Assembly: GCF_000220395.1 (NCBI RefSeq)
Contig: NW_004086135.1
Location: forward strand, 1 to 64,000
Source of the DNA: Ichthyophthirius multifiliis
Lineage: Eukaryota > Ciliophora > Oligohymenophorea > Hymenostomatida
DNA: 64,000 bases
Direction of reading: 5' to 3'
A model generated the notes under the pieces. The model ran no database searches. It worked only from the letters and a program-made list of their open reading frames with translations, and was not told the origin of the DNA. This document shows, one piece after another, positions 11,932 to 24,278 of this stretch. Position 1 is the stretch's first letter, and each line of letters begins with the position of its first letter. The position numbers and the translations under genes were made by a program.

Positions 11932-13806
11932 ATGAAAACAATACCCAAAAGTATATAATAAATATTAGAAAATATTACATTTAAAGACGAAAATAATTCA
12001 AACTAAGTAATAATAAAACCATCAATTAAAAATTAAAATGTAGATTCTTTTTTAAATAGCATTGAAGAAAATAACTTTTCATTCGAATTCCCACTTAATG
12101 CTTAGAGTAATTCACAAAATATAGTTACTTTAATAAATAATACTGCAAGTAGCTAAAATAGTGATAATTTTTATATAAAGAACTAAGCTTAAAAATATAA
12201 TAATAGTAAAATTTAAATTAATAATAACATAGTTTAAAAGTAAAACTAAGAAAAAATAACAAATAAAATTTAAAAGCCTTAAATAATCTAGTAATAAAAA
12301 AAAGAAGAAGTGAAAAAAAATAATTATTATATTAACAGTTTATAACCAAAATTTTAGTAAATAAAAAGAAACACCTAATAAATTTAAAATTAAATAAATA
12401 ATATAACAAAATTAAATGATTTTGATAAATTAAGTATCAAATAAACTTTGTCTAAAGAAAATTCTTAAGAAATTATAAGAAAAATCTATAAATCAATATC
12501 TCTATATTAAACTGAAAACCCTAAAAAAGTATTAATTACTAAAAACTAAAATTAGAAAAATAATACTTAAAAAAGATCGACTTAAAATTATATTTTGAAA
12601 AATAAAAATTTTTCTTAAAAAAATTATAATTATTTTAATAAATCTGTTGAAATATAAGAAAAAAATAATAATATTGAAAATAAAAATAGTCTAAAACATT
12701 ATTTTTTTAAATATATAACGTAAATTTAATAATAAAAATAAAATAGTTTTACATTAAGTCCCTTTAATAAAAATAAAAAACTAAATTCGTCTCAAACAAG
12801 ATTACTTTCCAAAAATTCTATTAATTAATACAAAGAACTATCATAAAAACAAATTAAATTATAAGAAAAATAAAAAATTGAAATAAAAAAAAATAAACAA
12901 TTATATAACAATAAAACTAAAAAAATATTGACTGAATAAACAAATAGTTCTAATATAAATAACCAAAAAATAAAAATATTATCCAATTAAAAATAATATA
13001 ATAATAAATAAACTTCGCAAACAAAAAAAATAATTTAAATAAAAAATAATCCAAACTAAAGTTTAGCAATAAGCAATATCGCCCAAAATTAATTTTATAA
13101 GAAAAGCTATAATTTAAATAATGCACATAATAAAAGTATTAATTTAAATAATATACATAATCAAAGTTTTAATTTCAATCATACGCATAATAGAAGTATT
13201 AAATTAGAAAATCAACTTAATAAAAGTTTTAATTAAATAAATACACATAAAAAAAATATAAATTTAAATAATAATTATTAATATTTACATAAAAGTGATA
13301 GCTTAAATTAATATTCTTAGGAAAAGTAAAATGGTTTTTACTAGACTAAAAAAATTCGAAAAAATAAAAAAATAATTTATTAAGAATAAGAGAATAATTT
13401 TAGATATTTAAAAAATTTGTAACTTTCAGTAAATGAAAAAGACGCATAAATTATTTAATTAAAAATGTAGGTTTAATAATTGTAATAGCATATAGATAAA
13501 AATCGTGTTTATTCAGTTACTTAAAAAGATAAACAGGGTAAATTGATGGCTAGTGAATAGAAAAGTTAATATGGAGATGAACTTTCAGAATAAAAATTTG
13601 GCGAAACTTAGAGTAAAGATGCTTAAGAAAAACTAAAATAATCATAATTTATTTCAAACGAAAGTAACAATAATTAAAGTTTTGAATAAATATTGTCTGT
13701 TCAACATGATTTGTCAGAAAACTAATAATTTAATAAATAATGCTTTTTTATAGAAAAATTATAAATTAATTCAAACCAAATTAAAATTTATAACAATTAA
13801 ATTTGA
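11932..13806 (+). CDS. Q/N-rich protein with ten-residue repeats, function unknown
   Basis: A 624-codon frame open only with TAA/TAG as Gln, ending in TGA. Very rich in Asn, Gln and Lys, with no membrane segment or recognisable domain. Residues about 392-450 (bases about 13108-13280) contain at least five repeats of ten residues, pattern [IF]NLNN-x-HN-x-S, for example NLNNAHNKS, NLNNIHNQS and NFNHTHNRS. The start is the first ATG in frame. An upstream ATG at 11882 is closed by a TGA at once. The absence of TGA over 1.9 kb and the clean repeat phase make this a real gene. I do not recognise the family. Confidence 0.75.
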
Positions 13807-13907
13807 AATAAAATTATTATCTAATTTTTTTTTTTTTTTTTTTAAATTTTATTATATTAAAATAAAAATTAATTATAAATTAAAGTTTAATTTTACAAAA
13901 AAAAAAA

Positions 13908-16064
13908 ATGAATGAAATTTATTATTTATTTTTAGAAAGAATAGACGAAATTAAAAATTTTTAAGAAAATGTCAAACAAATTAATGATATTTCAATAGAA
14001 TAAATAAAAAAAGATGAGCAATAAAGGGTTTAAAATGAAAATTGGTATTTCAGTCTTTTCAAAAAATTATAAATAACTTTAGAATATAAACAGTATCTAT
14101 AATAATAAATCAAATTTAGTTTTCAAATATATTTTTTTTTTAAAAAAAAGAATTATTTATATAAAATCATTTTTAATTATGAAATATTTGCATCCATAAT
14201 TTTATTATTTTTTTAAAAAATAAACTGTGGTTTATAATAATGATTTCGATATGGCTTATATAAATCTATACTAAGAATTTTTTAATATATTCGAAAGAAA
14301 TTATGAACATAAATATTAATTAAGGAGAATAGTAAAAGAATAAAGTTAAAGAGTAAAATATAAACTATGTTAAATATATTAGAGCTTTTATTTTATTTTT
14401 AAAGGAAAATGTCGTTTTTGATTTATTATAATATTTAGTCAAATTTATAAGAAATTATTTCCGTAAACAAATAAATTTAATATAAAAAAGCAGATACAAT
14501 TAATTAGTTAAAAAAAAGAGTTTATCATAACATCTAAACAGATGTAAAATTAAAAAAAAAACTAATATAAAAATTAATTAATTTATTTTCATTAGCTTAA
14601 ACTATTGATTTTATTAAATTTACAAATTACAAAAGTTAGTACTTAAAAAAATTCATTTTAAATAAAAATAATACTCAATAAGACATTAATAAAAGTATTG
14701 AAAGTTCAATTTTTAATAAAACAGTTTAACAAACATTTTTAAATTTAAAAACTAATGAAAGTTAAACATATAAAATTAAAAAATAACAAAATGAAAAAAA
14801 GTAAATAGGAATAATAAATATTAATTAATTTAATATTATATTTTTTAGGATTTCGTAAAATAAACTTTTAAAAATGTTTAATGTAAAAAAAATATCAGAA
14901 AAGATCTCTTTTTAAGAATTTTTTCCTTAATTAATTAATGTATCTTATAATAAATATAATTTATGAATATATAAAAAATAGTTTTAAAAAAATAAAAGAA
15001 CAATTCATATAGTTAAGCATACAAATCAGAATTTGTTTGATTTAATTTAGGATTTAGATTAATTTCATTTTTTTAAAATAAATTTTAAAATAAAATAAAC
15101 TAAGCAATAAATAAAATAAATGAGAAATTAAATAGAATAAAATTTTATAAGAAATATTAGAGTATAAGAAACTTTATAAAAGTACTTTCTAAATACTTAA
15201 TCAATAAAGAAAAAAATTAAACAATAAAATTAATAATAATAATTGAAATTATGTTAATAAACAATGCCTTTAATAAATGAAAAGTAGTAAATAATACCAA
15301 AAACAATATAGTCGGATATAATAAAAAAAGCTAGCTTTTCGTTAAATAATAATAAAAATATTTCAAAAATTACAAGAGAATAATAAATTTAAAATATCGA
15401 TTAAAAATAAATTCCTTAATAAAAAAATATATCCTAAGTTCAAATTTTAAAAAAGTCATAAGAAAATAACTAATTTAAATAAATATATATTGGTTAAAAA
15501 AATAGATGCAATTCAGATTTACAAAGTACACGCACTAACTATTAATTATAAAATAAAATACCTTTAGAATAATATAGAAAAAGTTTTCATAATGTAGAAA
15601 ACAAAATTCCTATAGGTATAAATATATTTAAAAATAATAATAAAGATAATATAAAAAAAGATAAAAATCAGCAAAATATAAACCTTTTAAAATTAAAAAA
15701 ATAAAAAGAATAACAATTTTAAAAAAAATCGCAAATAATACCTAATAACTTTAAATTTTTTTTAAATTAAAAAATTTTTAATAAAATGAATTCAGAATAA
15801 TAAAGAAATTCTAACATAATATAATAAGAAAATTAAAATTTATAAAGCAATGCTTTTAATAATAGTACAGTAATATTAATAAATAATAATATAAAATTAA
15901 TTTCTTTTGCAAATAGTTTATACTAGTTACCTAAATTGGATTAATAACCTAAAATTTAATAATAATAAAAAAAAGCTTCAAATATAAATATACAATAAAA
16001 TATTTTTAAAAAATTATATAAAATCAAATATAAATAACTTGTTTTAAAATAATAAAATTAATGA
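13908..16064 (+). CDS. Q-rich protein of unknown function, three exons
   Basis: Reading TAA/TAG as Gln, I resolve three exons: 13908-14092, 14151-14352 and 14439-16064. The introns are 14093-14150 (58 nt) and 14353-14438 (86 nt), both GT-AG. Spliced, they give 670 codons and a terminal TGA. The first 230 residues look globular and helical, with many aromatic residues (KYLHPQFYYFF, INLYQEFFNIFERNYEHKYQ). The rest is Q/K/N-rich and probably disordered. No domain is recognised. It starts about 100 nt after the stop of the preceding Q/N-rich gene, on the same strand. The exon joins are my own and rest on frame continuity only. Confidence 0.7.
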
Positions 16065-16262
16065 AAAAAAATTAAAAAAGTAATAATTAAAATAAAAAAA
16101 AAATTGAATAAAAAAAAAATATATGTAAATAAATATAAATGTATATATATATATATATTATACATATATATATGTAAATTTATATTTTATCAATATATAT
16201 TTTTATATATATTTATCATATTTGTGTATAAAATAAATACAAATATAATTCAAATATATTAT

Positions 16263-17465
16263 TCAGAGTAACTTTTTTTTAATCTAATTATAAGAATTTT
16301 ATAAAAACTATGCCAACTTAGAATTGTTTTTTTTATTTGGAGTCTATGAAGTAGCAATAATTAAACTTTACATCTACTCGGGTGTATAATCTTACTTCCA
16401 ATTAGCTGAAGACCCTCTAGCTTAGTCATATTTTTTTCCAAATTCTTTAAAAATACTCGAAAGAGTTAATTATTCGACTGCAAAATATCCGAAAATTTCT
16501 AAATGATTTTAACTTTATTATTAAATTTTTACTTATTTTCCGACTTCTTGCAAATCTTTAGCCCAATCAGGTACTTGTTTATTATTACAATAAAGGATTT
16601 ATCTTTATTTTTTATTATTTAGTTTATGTGGACTTTCCAAAAGCAAATTAGCTTTCATTGTATTATAAAAGTTAACTGAATGACCCGCCGCACTTTACAT
16701 ATTACTATTATATCCAAAAGTATTAAATGAACAATTACTTGAATTTTATTAAGAAAGAGTTAAATTATTTAAAAGCTATATATTTCTATTATTCATCATA
16801 AAATTATTATTAGAATCTTACCAGACAAACTAAGGAGAACCAAAATTTGAACTTTCATTAGAAGAATAATCAGTAATTTAATATTACTATTCATCTTCTT
16901 CTTCATTATTTGAATTTCTTAATTCAGGAGATTTTTTTTCAAATTCATTTTTTAGTTCATCAGAGTCAATAGCAGTAATGTTTTTTTTGCATATATCATC
17001 TATATTTATCTAATCAATTTCTTTTTTCATTTTTTCGAATTCTTTTTCTTATTCTGATTTATTTTTTACTTTCATTCCGGAAATTTTTTCCATAAAAGAA
17101 CTCTTTTTCATTGATGCCTTGTGATTTTTTATTTCTTGGAAATCTTAAGATAATATACTTGAAACTTAAGTTTCTTAATTTGAATCTGTTTCGGCTATCA
17201 TTTTTTAAGGTTCGAATTTTTTTGGAGATAATTTGGGTCTATGCTTCTTATTTTTTATATTTTCTTTTTGAGGATAATTAAGTACTTTAATTCGATTTTT
17301 TTGATAAAAATATAACTTTGACATTTGGTTTATATGATTTTCGGTCAATAGTAATTTTGTTTGGATAAATCGGTCGTATAAAATTGATATTTGCTCAGTT
17401 GAATAATCTATTTTGGAACCAAACGTGTATATAAGATTTTTTATATCTAATGTTTCTTCAATCAT
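16263..17465 (-). CDS. INCENP-like protein with C-terminal IN-box
   Basis: A 400-codon frame without introns. Residues about 298-356 match the Aurora-kinase-binding IN-box of INCENP: VPDWAKDLQEVG, then NHLEIFGYFAVEQLTLSSIF, then RGSSANW (351-356), which corresponds to the TSS/Trp activation motif that Aurora B phosphorylates. The two consecutive Ser and the Trp are kept. INCENP is the scaffold of the chromosomal passenger complex, with the IN-box wrapping Aurora kinase. The N-terminal half (Met-Ile-Glu-Glu start, charged, then acidic Ser/Asn-rich) would be expected to bind the centromere or spindle parts but shows no clear Survivin/Borealin helix. The protein is much shorter than animal INCENP (about 900 aa). 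I am confident of the IN-box and less sure of the rest. Confidence 0.85.
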
Positions 17466-17669
17466 TTTTTTAATTTTATTTTATATTTTTTTGAAATTGA
17501 AATATTTAAAAATTAAATTTTTTTTGAATAAATTAATTTATTTTAAAATAAAAATTGGCTCAAAATTAGAAAAGCACTAATTATTTAAAAAAGTATATGA
17601 TTTATAATAATTTTGCTTAAAAAATATTTTTTAATAATAAATATAAAAAAATTAATTATATAATTTAAA

Positions 17670-18839
17670 TCATTATTATTATACAAAAAAGTGATTATCT
17701 AAACTTTATTATTTATTCTTTTCTTTTTTTTACGAAAAATTATCATTTTTTGGTATATTTGGTATATTTTATAATAAAGCTTAACCTTTTAAATTTTAGA
17801 GAACTTTTTTATTATTGTTTTTATCTTATAAGATATCTAAAAAAATATGTTTATTAGTAATTGCAGCTTAAGCAAGTTTTTAATTAAGTGTAACAAGTTT
17901 TTTTTATTATGAATAATATTAACATTTTTTAAATTTATAGGTTATAATTTTAAATTATTTTTATTAATTTTAATGAACTCTTTAAATTCCGAACTTTTTA
18001 ATTCATTTTAAGGAAGCCAAAAATTATTTTAATTTCTTTTTATTTTTTTTAAATAAAATATTTTATTTATAATATATCAAATATTTAAATATATTTTTTT
18101 GTTACTTTTCTTATATGTTTTACTATTACTAAAGTTCTTCAATTTTTATCAAAAAATTAGCTTTTTCTTTTTATAATTATTCAATTTATTTATTCAAATT
18201 TCTTTAAGGATAAAAAAATTATTTTATATAATAAAAAATATAGTTATTTTTATAAAAACTTTATATGTTCATCTTATTAATATAAACTAGATTAGTCTAA
18301 ATTTTTTAATAAATTTATATTTTTTTCATTTTCTTCTTTTAGAATATAAAAATCTTCCAAACATTTCAAAATATAATCATTCTTTTCATCTTTTGATATC
18401 TTTATATTTAATATTTTATTTTTATTTTTTTTTTTAATAATTTAAAATTAAATATATTTTAAAGTTAACTTAAAAAAAATATAACATTTTCCAAATAAGT
18501 GAAGTTATTCTTGTTTTATTCTTTATTAATTTCATCTATTTTTGTGTGAATTTAATTTAATTAATTATAAATATCATTGTCCTTATTATCAGAAATCATT
18601 TTATTTTTAACTTATTGAATAGAGATATCTAAATTATTAATTCTTTAATTAATGTTTTGTAATTAAGATTCATTTAATGTATTTTATTATAAAGATTCAG
18701 ATTATATTCGTTTTTCTTTTTATATTTCTTATTATTCTTTTGCGTTATATTTCTGTATATCTTAATTTAAAACTAAGTTTTTATTAACATTTTCAAAATC
18801 TTGATTAATCTAAAATTATTATTATTATTTTTGCCTCAT
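17670..18839 (-). CDS. Coiled-coil protein, function unknown
   Basis: Minus-strand gene from MRQKQQQQ (ATG at 18837-18839) to TGA at 17670-17672. Exons joined by GT-AG introns give a glutamine- and lysine-rich helical protein (NNLDISIQQVKNKM, EDFYILKEENEKNINLLKNL, LNKQIEQLQKEKANFLIKIE). The C-terminal part reads KLVTLNQKLAQAAITNKHIF and ends in NHFFVQQQ. The frame jumps by one at an 8-T run (17898-17905 on the plus strand). One additional base there joins the two parts smoothly, so I suspect a homopolymer sequencing slip rather than a pseudogene. No domain other than coiled coil. It lies about 200 bases upstream of the INCENP-like gene, same strand. Confidence 0.65.
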
Positions 18840-19432
18840 TTTTTTTTTAATTAAATAAAATAACTTATAAATTAAATAACAAAATAATAGTAATAATTTT
18901 AATTATATTTTTATAATGATATTTTAATAAAATAAGAAAAAAAAAAAAAAAACACTTTTAAGTAAATAAAATTGTGATAATAAATTGGTATTATAAATAT
19001 AATATATTAAATTAATTTAAATTGATTATTTTAAAATATTATTCAAAATATAAAAATTAAAGACTAATTTAAATGTTAAATTAAAATAAAACTAAATATA
19101 TTTTATTAAGTTCTAAATGAAATAAACATTCATATCGTAATCTTTATAAATTATTTTAAATAATAATTTCGAAATAAGTTTATTTTAATAAAAAAAAACT
19201 CTTATAAGTTTAAATATTCTAATATAAAAAATTATTCTTTTAATTTTCTTTTGAATAATACTTGTTTTCATATATTGTTATATAAAATCTATATTTTTTT
19301 TTAAAAAAAAAAATTATCTTTTATTAGTTTTAAAAATCAACATTAATTTATTATTTATTTTAATTGAATAATATTAATTTGAATATTTAATTATTTTTAT
19401 TTTATATTTTATAATTAAGAACAAAAATTATT
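18840..19432. other. Divergent intergenic region
   Basis: Separates the minus-strand coiled-coil gene from the plus-strand guanylyl cyclase gene, so both promoters should lie here. Nearly pure A/T with homopolymer runs. No motif stands out. Confidence 0.5.
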
Positions 19433-22400
19433 ATGTAACAATAATTTCTGAAAAATATTAATAGAAAAGTAAATATTATCAATTTTATTTGCATAATTTA
19501 TTTTAAAAGATTGAATTTTAAGGAGGAGAAGCTATTTAAATATCAGGAATTGATTAAAACTAATTAAAAAATAAAATTAATTCAAATTTTTATAATGTAA
19601 TTATTATTTTATTAAAAAAAAAAATATGTATATTTATCTAATTATTAATCTTTAATTTAAAAAAAAAGGTTTATAACTTACTTCCTTTTACTGGAATTAA
19701 ATTCTATTCAAGAAAACCAATTACAATTCATTTAATATTGACTTTATTTTTTATTTTTCTAAATGATTATTAAATATATTCATTAAATTAGTAAACCAAA
19801 ATATATTTTCATTTTAAATAAAACAAAATAAACAAGTTTTTATATATATAAATTTAATAAAGATAATATTTAGTTTTTCTATATATTTTCCAACTATTTT
19901 ATCTCATTTTATCTTTTTAATTCTTGAGTTAATATTAGAGTTTAAAAGATCATAAATTGATAACTATATTAATAACCAATAAACTTACATTTTTCGAAAA
20001 ATATAAAAATAATTATAAAATATTTAAAATTAAGAAATAGATTTGACTTATCAAATATTGTGGAAAAACATAGAAGTTTAATATAATTTTTTTACACAAA
20101 TAATTTTTTTTTTTCATAAATCTTATATTTTAAAAGGTTGGTGATATAATTATATTATAAAGAAATCAAGAATCGCCTTGTGAAATTCTAATTCTAGATT
20201 GTTCGGGATAACATTGCAAAATTGATACACATTTAATTAATGAAAACACTTATTATTAGACTCTAATTCCATTAAAACAAACTTAATGTAAAGATAAAAT
20301 TATTTAATTAAAATAAAAAATATTAAAAAAAGCAAATAAAAATGCTTAAGGCAAAGGAGATTAATTCGAATTTCGTAAAATGTTAAAAGGGACACTAGAA
20401 TATAATAGAATAAATTATGATATTAAAGGATATATAAAATTATCAAAAGATCCTTTAACAGAACTATTTACAAATAATAATGTAATTCCAAGAGGTGCAA
20501 TTTTAAAGTAAGAATGGATCTTTGGAATCGCTTTATATACAGGAATGGAATGTAAAATAATGAATAATACACTAAATCCTGAAAATAAATAAACATAATC
20601 TCTTTTTATTAATAAAATTAATTTTTTTTGCTTTTCTAATTATTTTTTAATTATTCCAATTATAATCTAAGAATTAGTAATGTAAAGTACATAGTATTGT
20701 TATTTATATTAAGGAAAAGATAATAAATATAGTTTTTAGCCCATATTAATATTAATTCTTGATATTTTACCTTTATTTCCTATTATTATTTATATTTTTT
20801 TAGATTTGTCTATTCTTTTAGAACTTTTTTTACAAAATTAGGATTTTTTAAAACCAAAAAAATAAAGTTAATAAAATAATAGATAAAGCATTAATTTTAT
20901 AAAAAAATAATCGAAAAATTAAAAAGATTATTAAATTTTAAATAAATATATTCAGAAAATAAACTATGTCCGAATTTCAATATTCAAAAAAATATTTTAA
21001 TTGCCGATTTATAAGTAATAACTCACGCATTTTTCGGAAAAATAAATTCGAAAGATACTTAATATGATATAGATAATTTAGTAGTAGGGGAAGATATTTA
21101 TTTTTTTAAATAAAATTTACAAAAAGATTATTTATCAAAATTATTTTAAAAAAATTTACAATAGAAATAAGAAGAATATTGTTAATTTGATTTCATAAAC
21201 TACAATTAAATAAAAGAGGACAATAAATTAAAGATAAATATTGAAAAAACTGATATTAACGATATTAACTATAATAAAGATACTAATTATTTTTAAACTT
21301 ATAATAAAACTAATATATAAGAAAATAACAATATAAATAATAATTAAACCTAAATTAAATTTCCAAATAATATTTTATCTTAATATTTTAGTCCCTCTAA
21401 CCGATTTTAACATCAAAACTCATTCTTAAATTTATAAGAAGAAAGCAATAAATAATAAAATTTAATTAGAAGTAATAAACTTAAAAATAAGTAATTTACA
21501 TTAAATATTAATTCTTTATATATTAATATTGATGGAACAGAAAGTTCTATGTAAAGAAAAAATAGATCCAAACTAAAATCTAATATATTCACATTTTCAC
21601 CCAACAGTTCTATTTAAGAAATTAATAAAAGTAATGTACCAAATTCAAATATAAATTATAATAACTTAAAATAAAAACGTAAAAAAACAATAGTATAAAA
21701 GTAAATAAATGACATATAAGGAATTTCAAATATATCTTAAAGTAAGTTTATTACAACTCAATTTTAACAAAACTATTAAAACTATTAAGTAAAAAATAAA
21801 TATATAATATATATAAAATGTAAGTTATAATATTTACATAGAATAATTTTTAGAACACCGAAATAAATTTTGTCGAAAATTTATTGAATTCTTAAAAAAA
21901 AGAGTAAATCGAAAAAGCTTTAAAATGTATGGTTTTATGTCATAAAACCATTACAAAACTAGACATAAATTAAAAAATCATTAATAAATATAATGTATAA
22001 TATAGATGAAGAAGTAATACTTGATTTTGCTTAGAATTTTTAATACAAATTTAAATGCAAATCATGGAATTTTAATAATGATACATAAAAACTAGCCTAA
22101 GAATATATAATTTAAATATAAAAAGAAATATAAGTGCATTAAATATTAGCTCAAAATAGAAATAAAGAACGCCTTAGTATACTTCTTTAAGCTGAAAACG
22201 GATGTTCTGAATTAATTATTAGAGAAGATGTAAAATTTGTCCCAATTTATATAGATTATTGTAAAGAATGGCTTGCTTAAATAATAAATCTAAATAATAA
22301 AGCTGGAATAAGATCAATATTATATACAACGCGTAATCTTGACTAATAATAAACACAAGAATTCTTATAATAATATGACAAGGCAATTAAAAATATCCAT

Positions 22401-22527
22401 TAAAATAATTTGACTAATGAATAAGTATTCAATAAATTTGAAGAATAATACAATTAAAGTGAATTTGTATGCCTCATAGGAATAAAAGAAATAATAAATG
22501 TACCTTTTAAAATATATATAAATATAT

Positions 22528-22575
<48 letters not shown>

Positions 22576-23163
22576 TAAAGTATGATTTAGTAAACTTAAT
22601 AGAAATGTTTGAGAAAATAAAATAAAATCATGGATGTTTACAGGAGAGTAATACACAAAGGCAATTCCTCATGCATATTAATCATAGATAATAAAAACAG
22701 ATGAAAGCTATGAAAGCATATATTTTGAAAGTGAAGAATATGATGAAATTAAATATATTATTAAATATAATCTTGAAAAATTAAAAACCGGATTAATTGG
22801 GGAAGAAAGGAATAAAAATTCGGCCTTTTTAAACATAAAAACATAATAATTATAAAGAAAATAATCTAGAATTATAAATCTAAATAACGCTCTTGAATAA
22901 TAAATCTAATTTCAAATTATTATTAAAGGAGATACACTGAATTTTATTTTGAAAGATACACATTATCTAAGAAGTCATTTTTTGTTTTTGACACATTTTT
23001 GTAAAACTTTTATAGCTTACGAAGCTGATTCGGAATAAATAGAATAACTAATAAGAGCTTTAAAATCTTAAAGTGCATAAAATAAATTTCTTACAATTTC
23101 TAATGATGTAATAGTTTCAAATTTATCTCATATTTCTATATAAATTTAAGGCATTAATAATTT

Positions 23164-23210
<47 letters not shown>

Positions 23211-24247
23211 TTATTTATTTAAAATAGATAAACATTTTGTTAATTAAAAATCAGGAGATATTTACGTTTAGAATTATAAAGAAATTTTCAAATTAATATT
23301 TATCCATAGTAGAAGATAAGCAGATGTTTTGAATATTTTTATAAACTTTTTATTTCATAGATAATTGTTGATTTATTTCGTTAACATTTTAATGAAACAT
23401 TTTTATTGTAATTAAGATTCTTTCATATAAAATATCGAAATTCTAATATATAATTATTTATAAACAATTCTTTTATTTATACCTATATTTATTGATTATT
23501 TCAATCCAAAAAATCCTGAATAGTTAGGTAAAAAAAAATTTTTATAAAAAAAAATTAAAATATAGATTGCGATTAAGATTACTATTTTTTTAAACAATAT
23601 GGAATTTAATATTAAACTTCGATTTATTTTAAACCATAACATAACATATATATTTATTCAAGGTTATTCTTACTTTCAATAATGCAAGCAATATTAATAT
23701 TTTTTACTTTTAATAAACAAATTTTATTTCTCATTAATAAGGAAAATAAATAAGTTTAGAGATAATAAATTTGATTAGGTATTTTACTGCATCTTTTGCA
23801 AGTTAATATTATTATGTAAGATTATAATAAAAAAGCACAATAAAAGAGATGTTATATTATTTGTTTGTCTTTATTTTTAGTTTTATTATCTATTTAATTT
23901 CAAAATAAGACATATTTATAGTTCTAATAGAATTTAAAGAACTGTTTTCTTTTCCTTTATTTATATTTGTATTATTTTCTTATTTGATTTTAACAGTAAT
24001 CATTTTTGATTTTATAAATATATTTCTTTAATTAACTCCTATATTGTTCTTTAAAAGCAATATTTTAGTAAGAAAAATATTAGATGAATATAAAAATAAA
24101 TATAAAGATTTTTAATAATTTAGATTTTAAAATAAAAAAAATAATTACCATCTATAATTAATAAATATAATTAGATAATATTTTAAAGAAAAAACAGAAA
24201 TTGATGATATTATATAATAGAGTAAAAATTATATATATATTTATATA

Positions 24248-24278
<31 letters not shown>

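Noticed and set aside
20990-21050. Interpretation of the first cyclase gene's ATPase part as an active lipid flippase
   Set aside because: The DKTGT motif is absent although its neighbours align, and the second copy lacks it in the same way.
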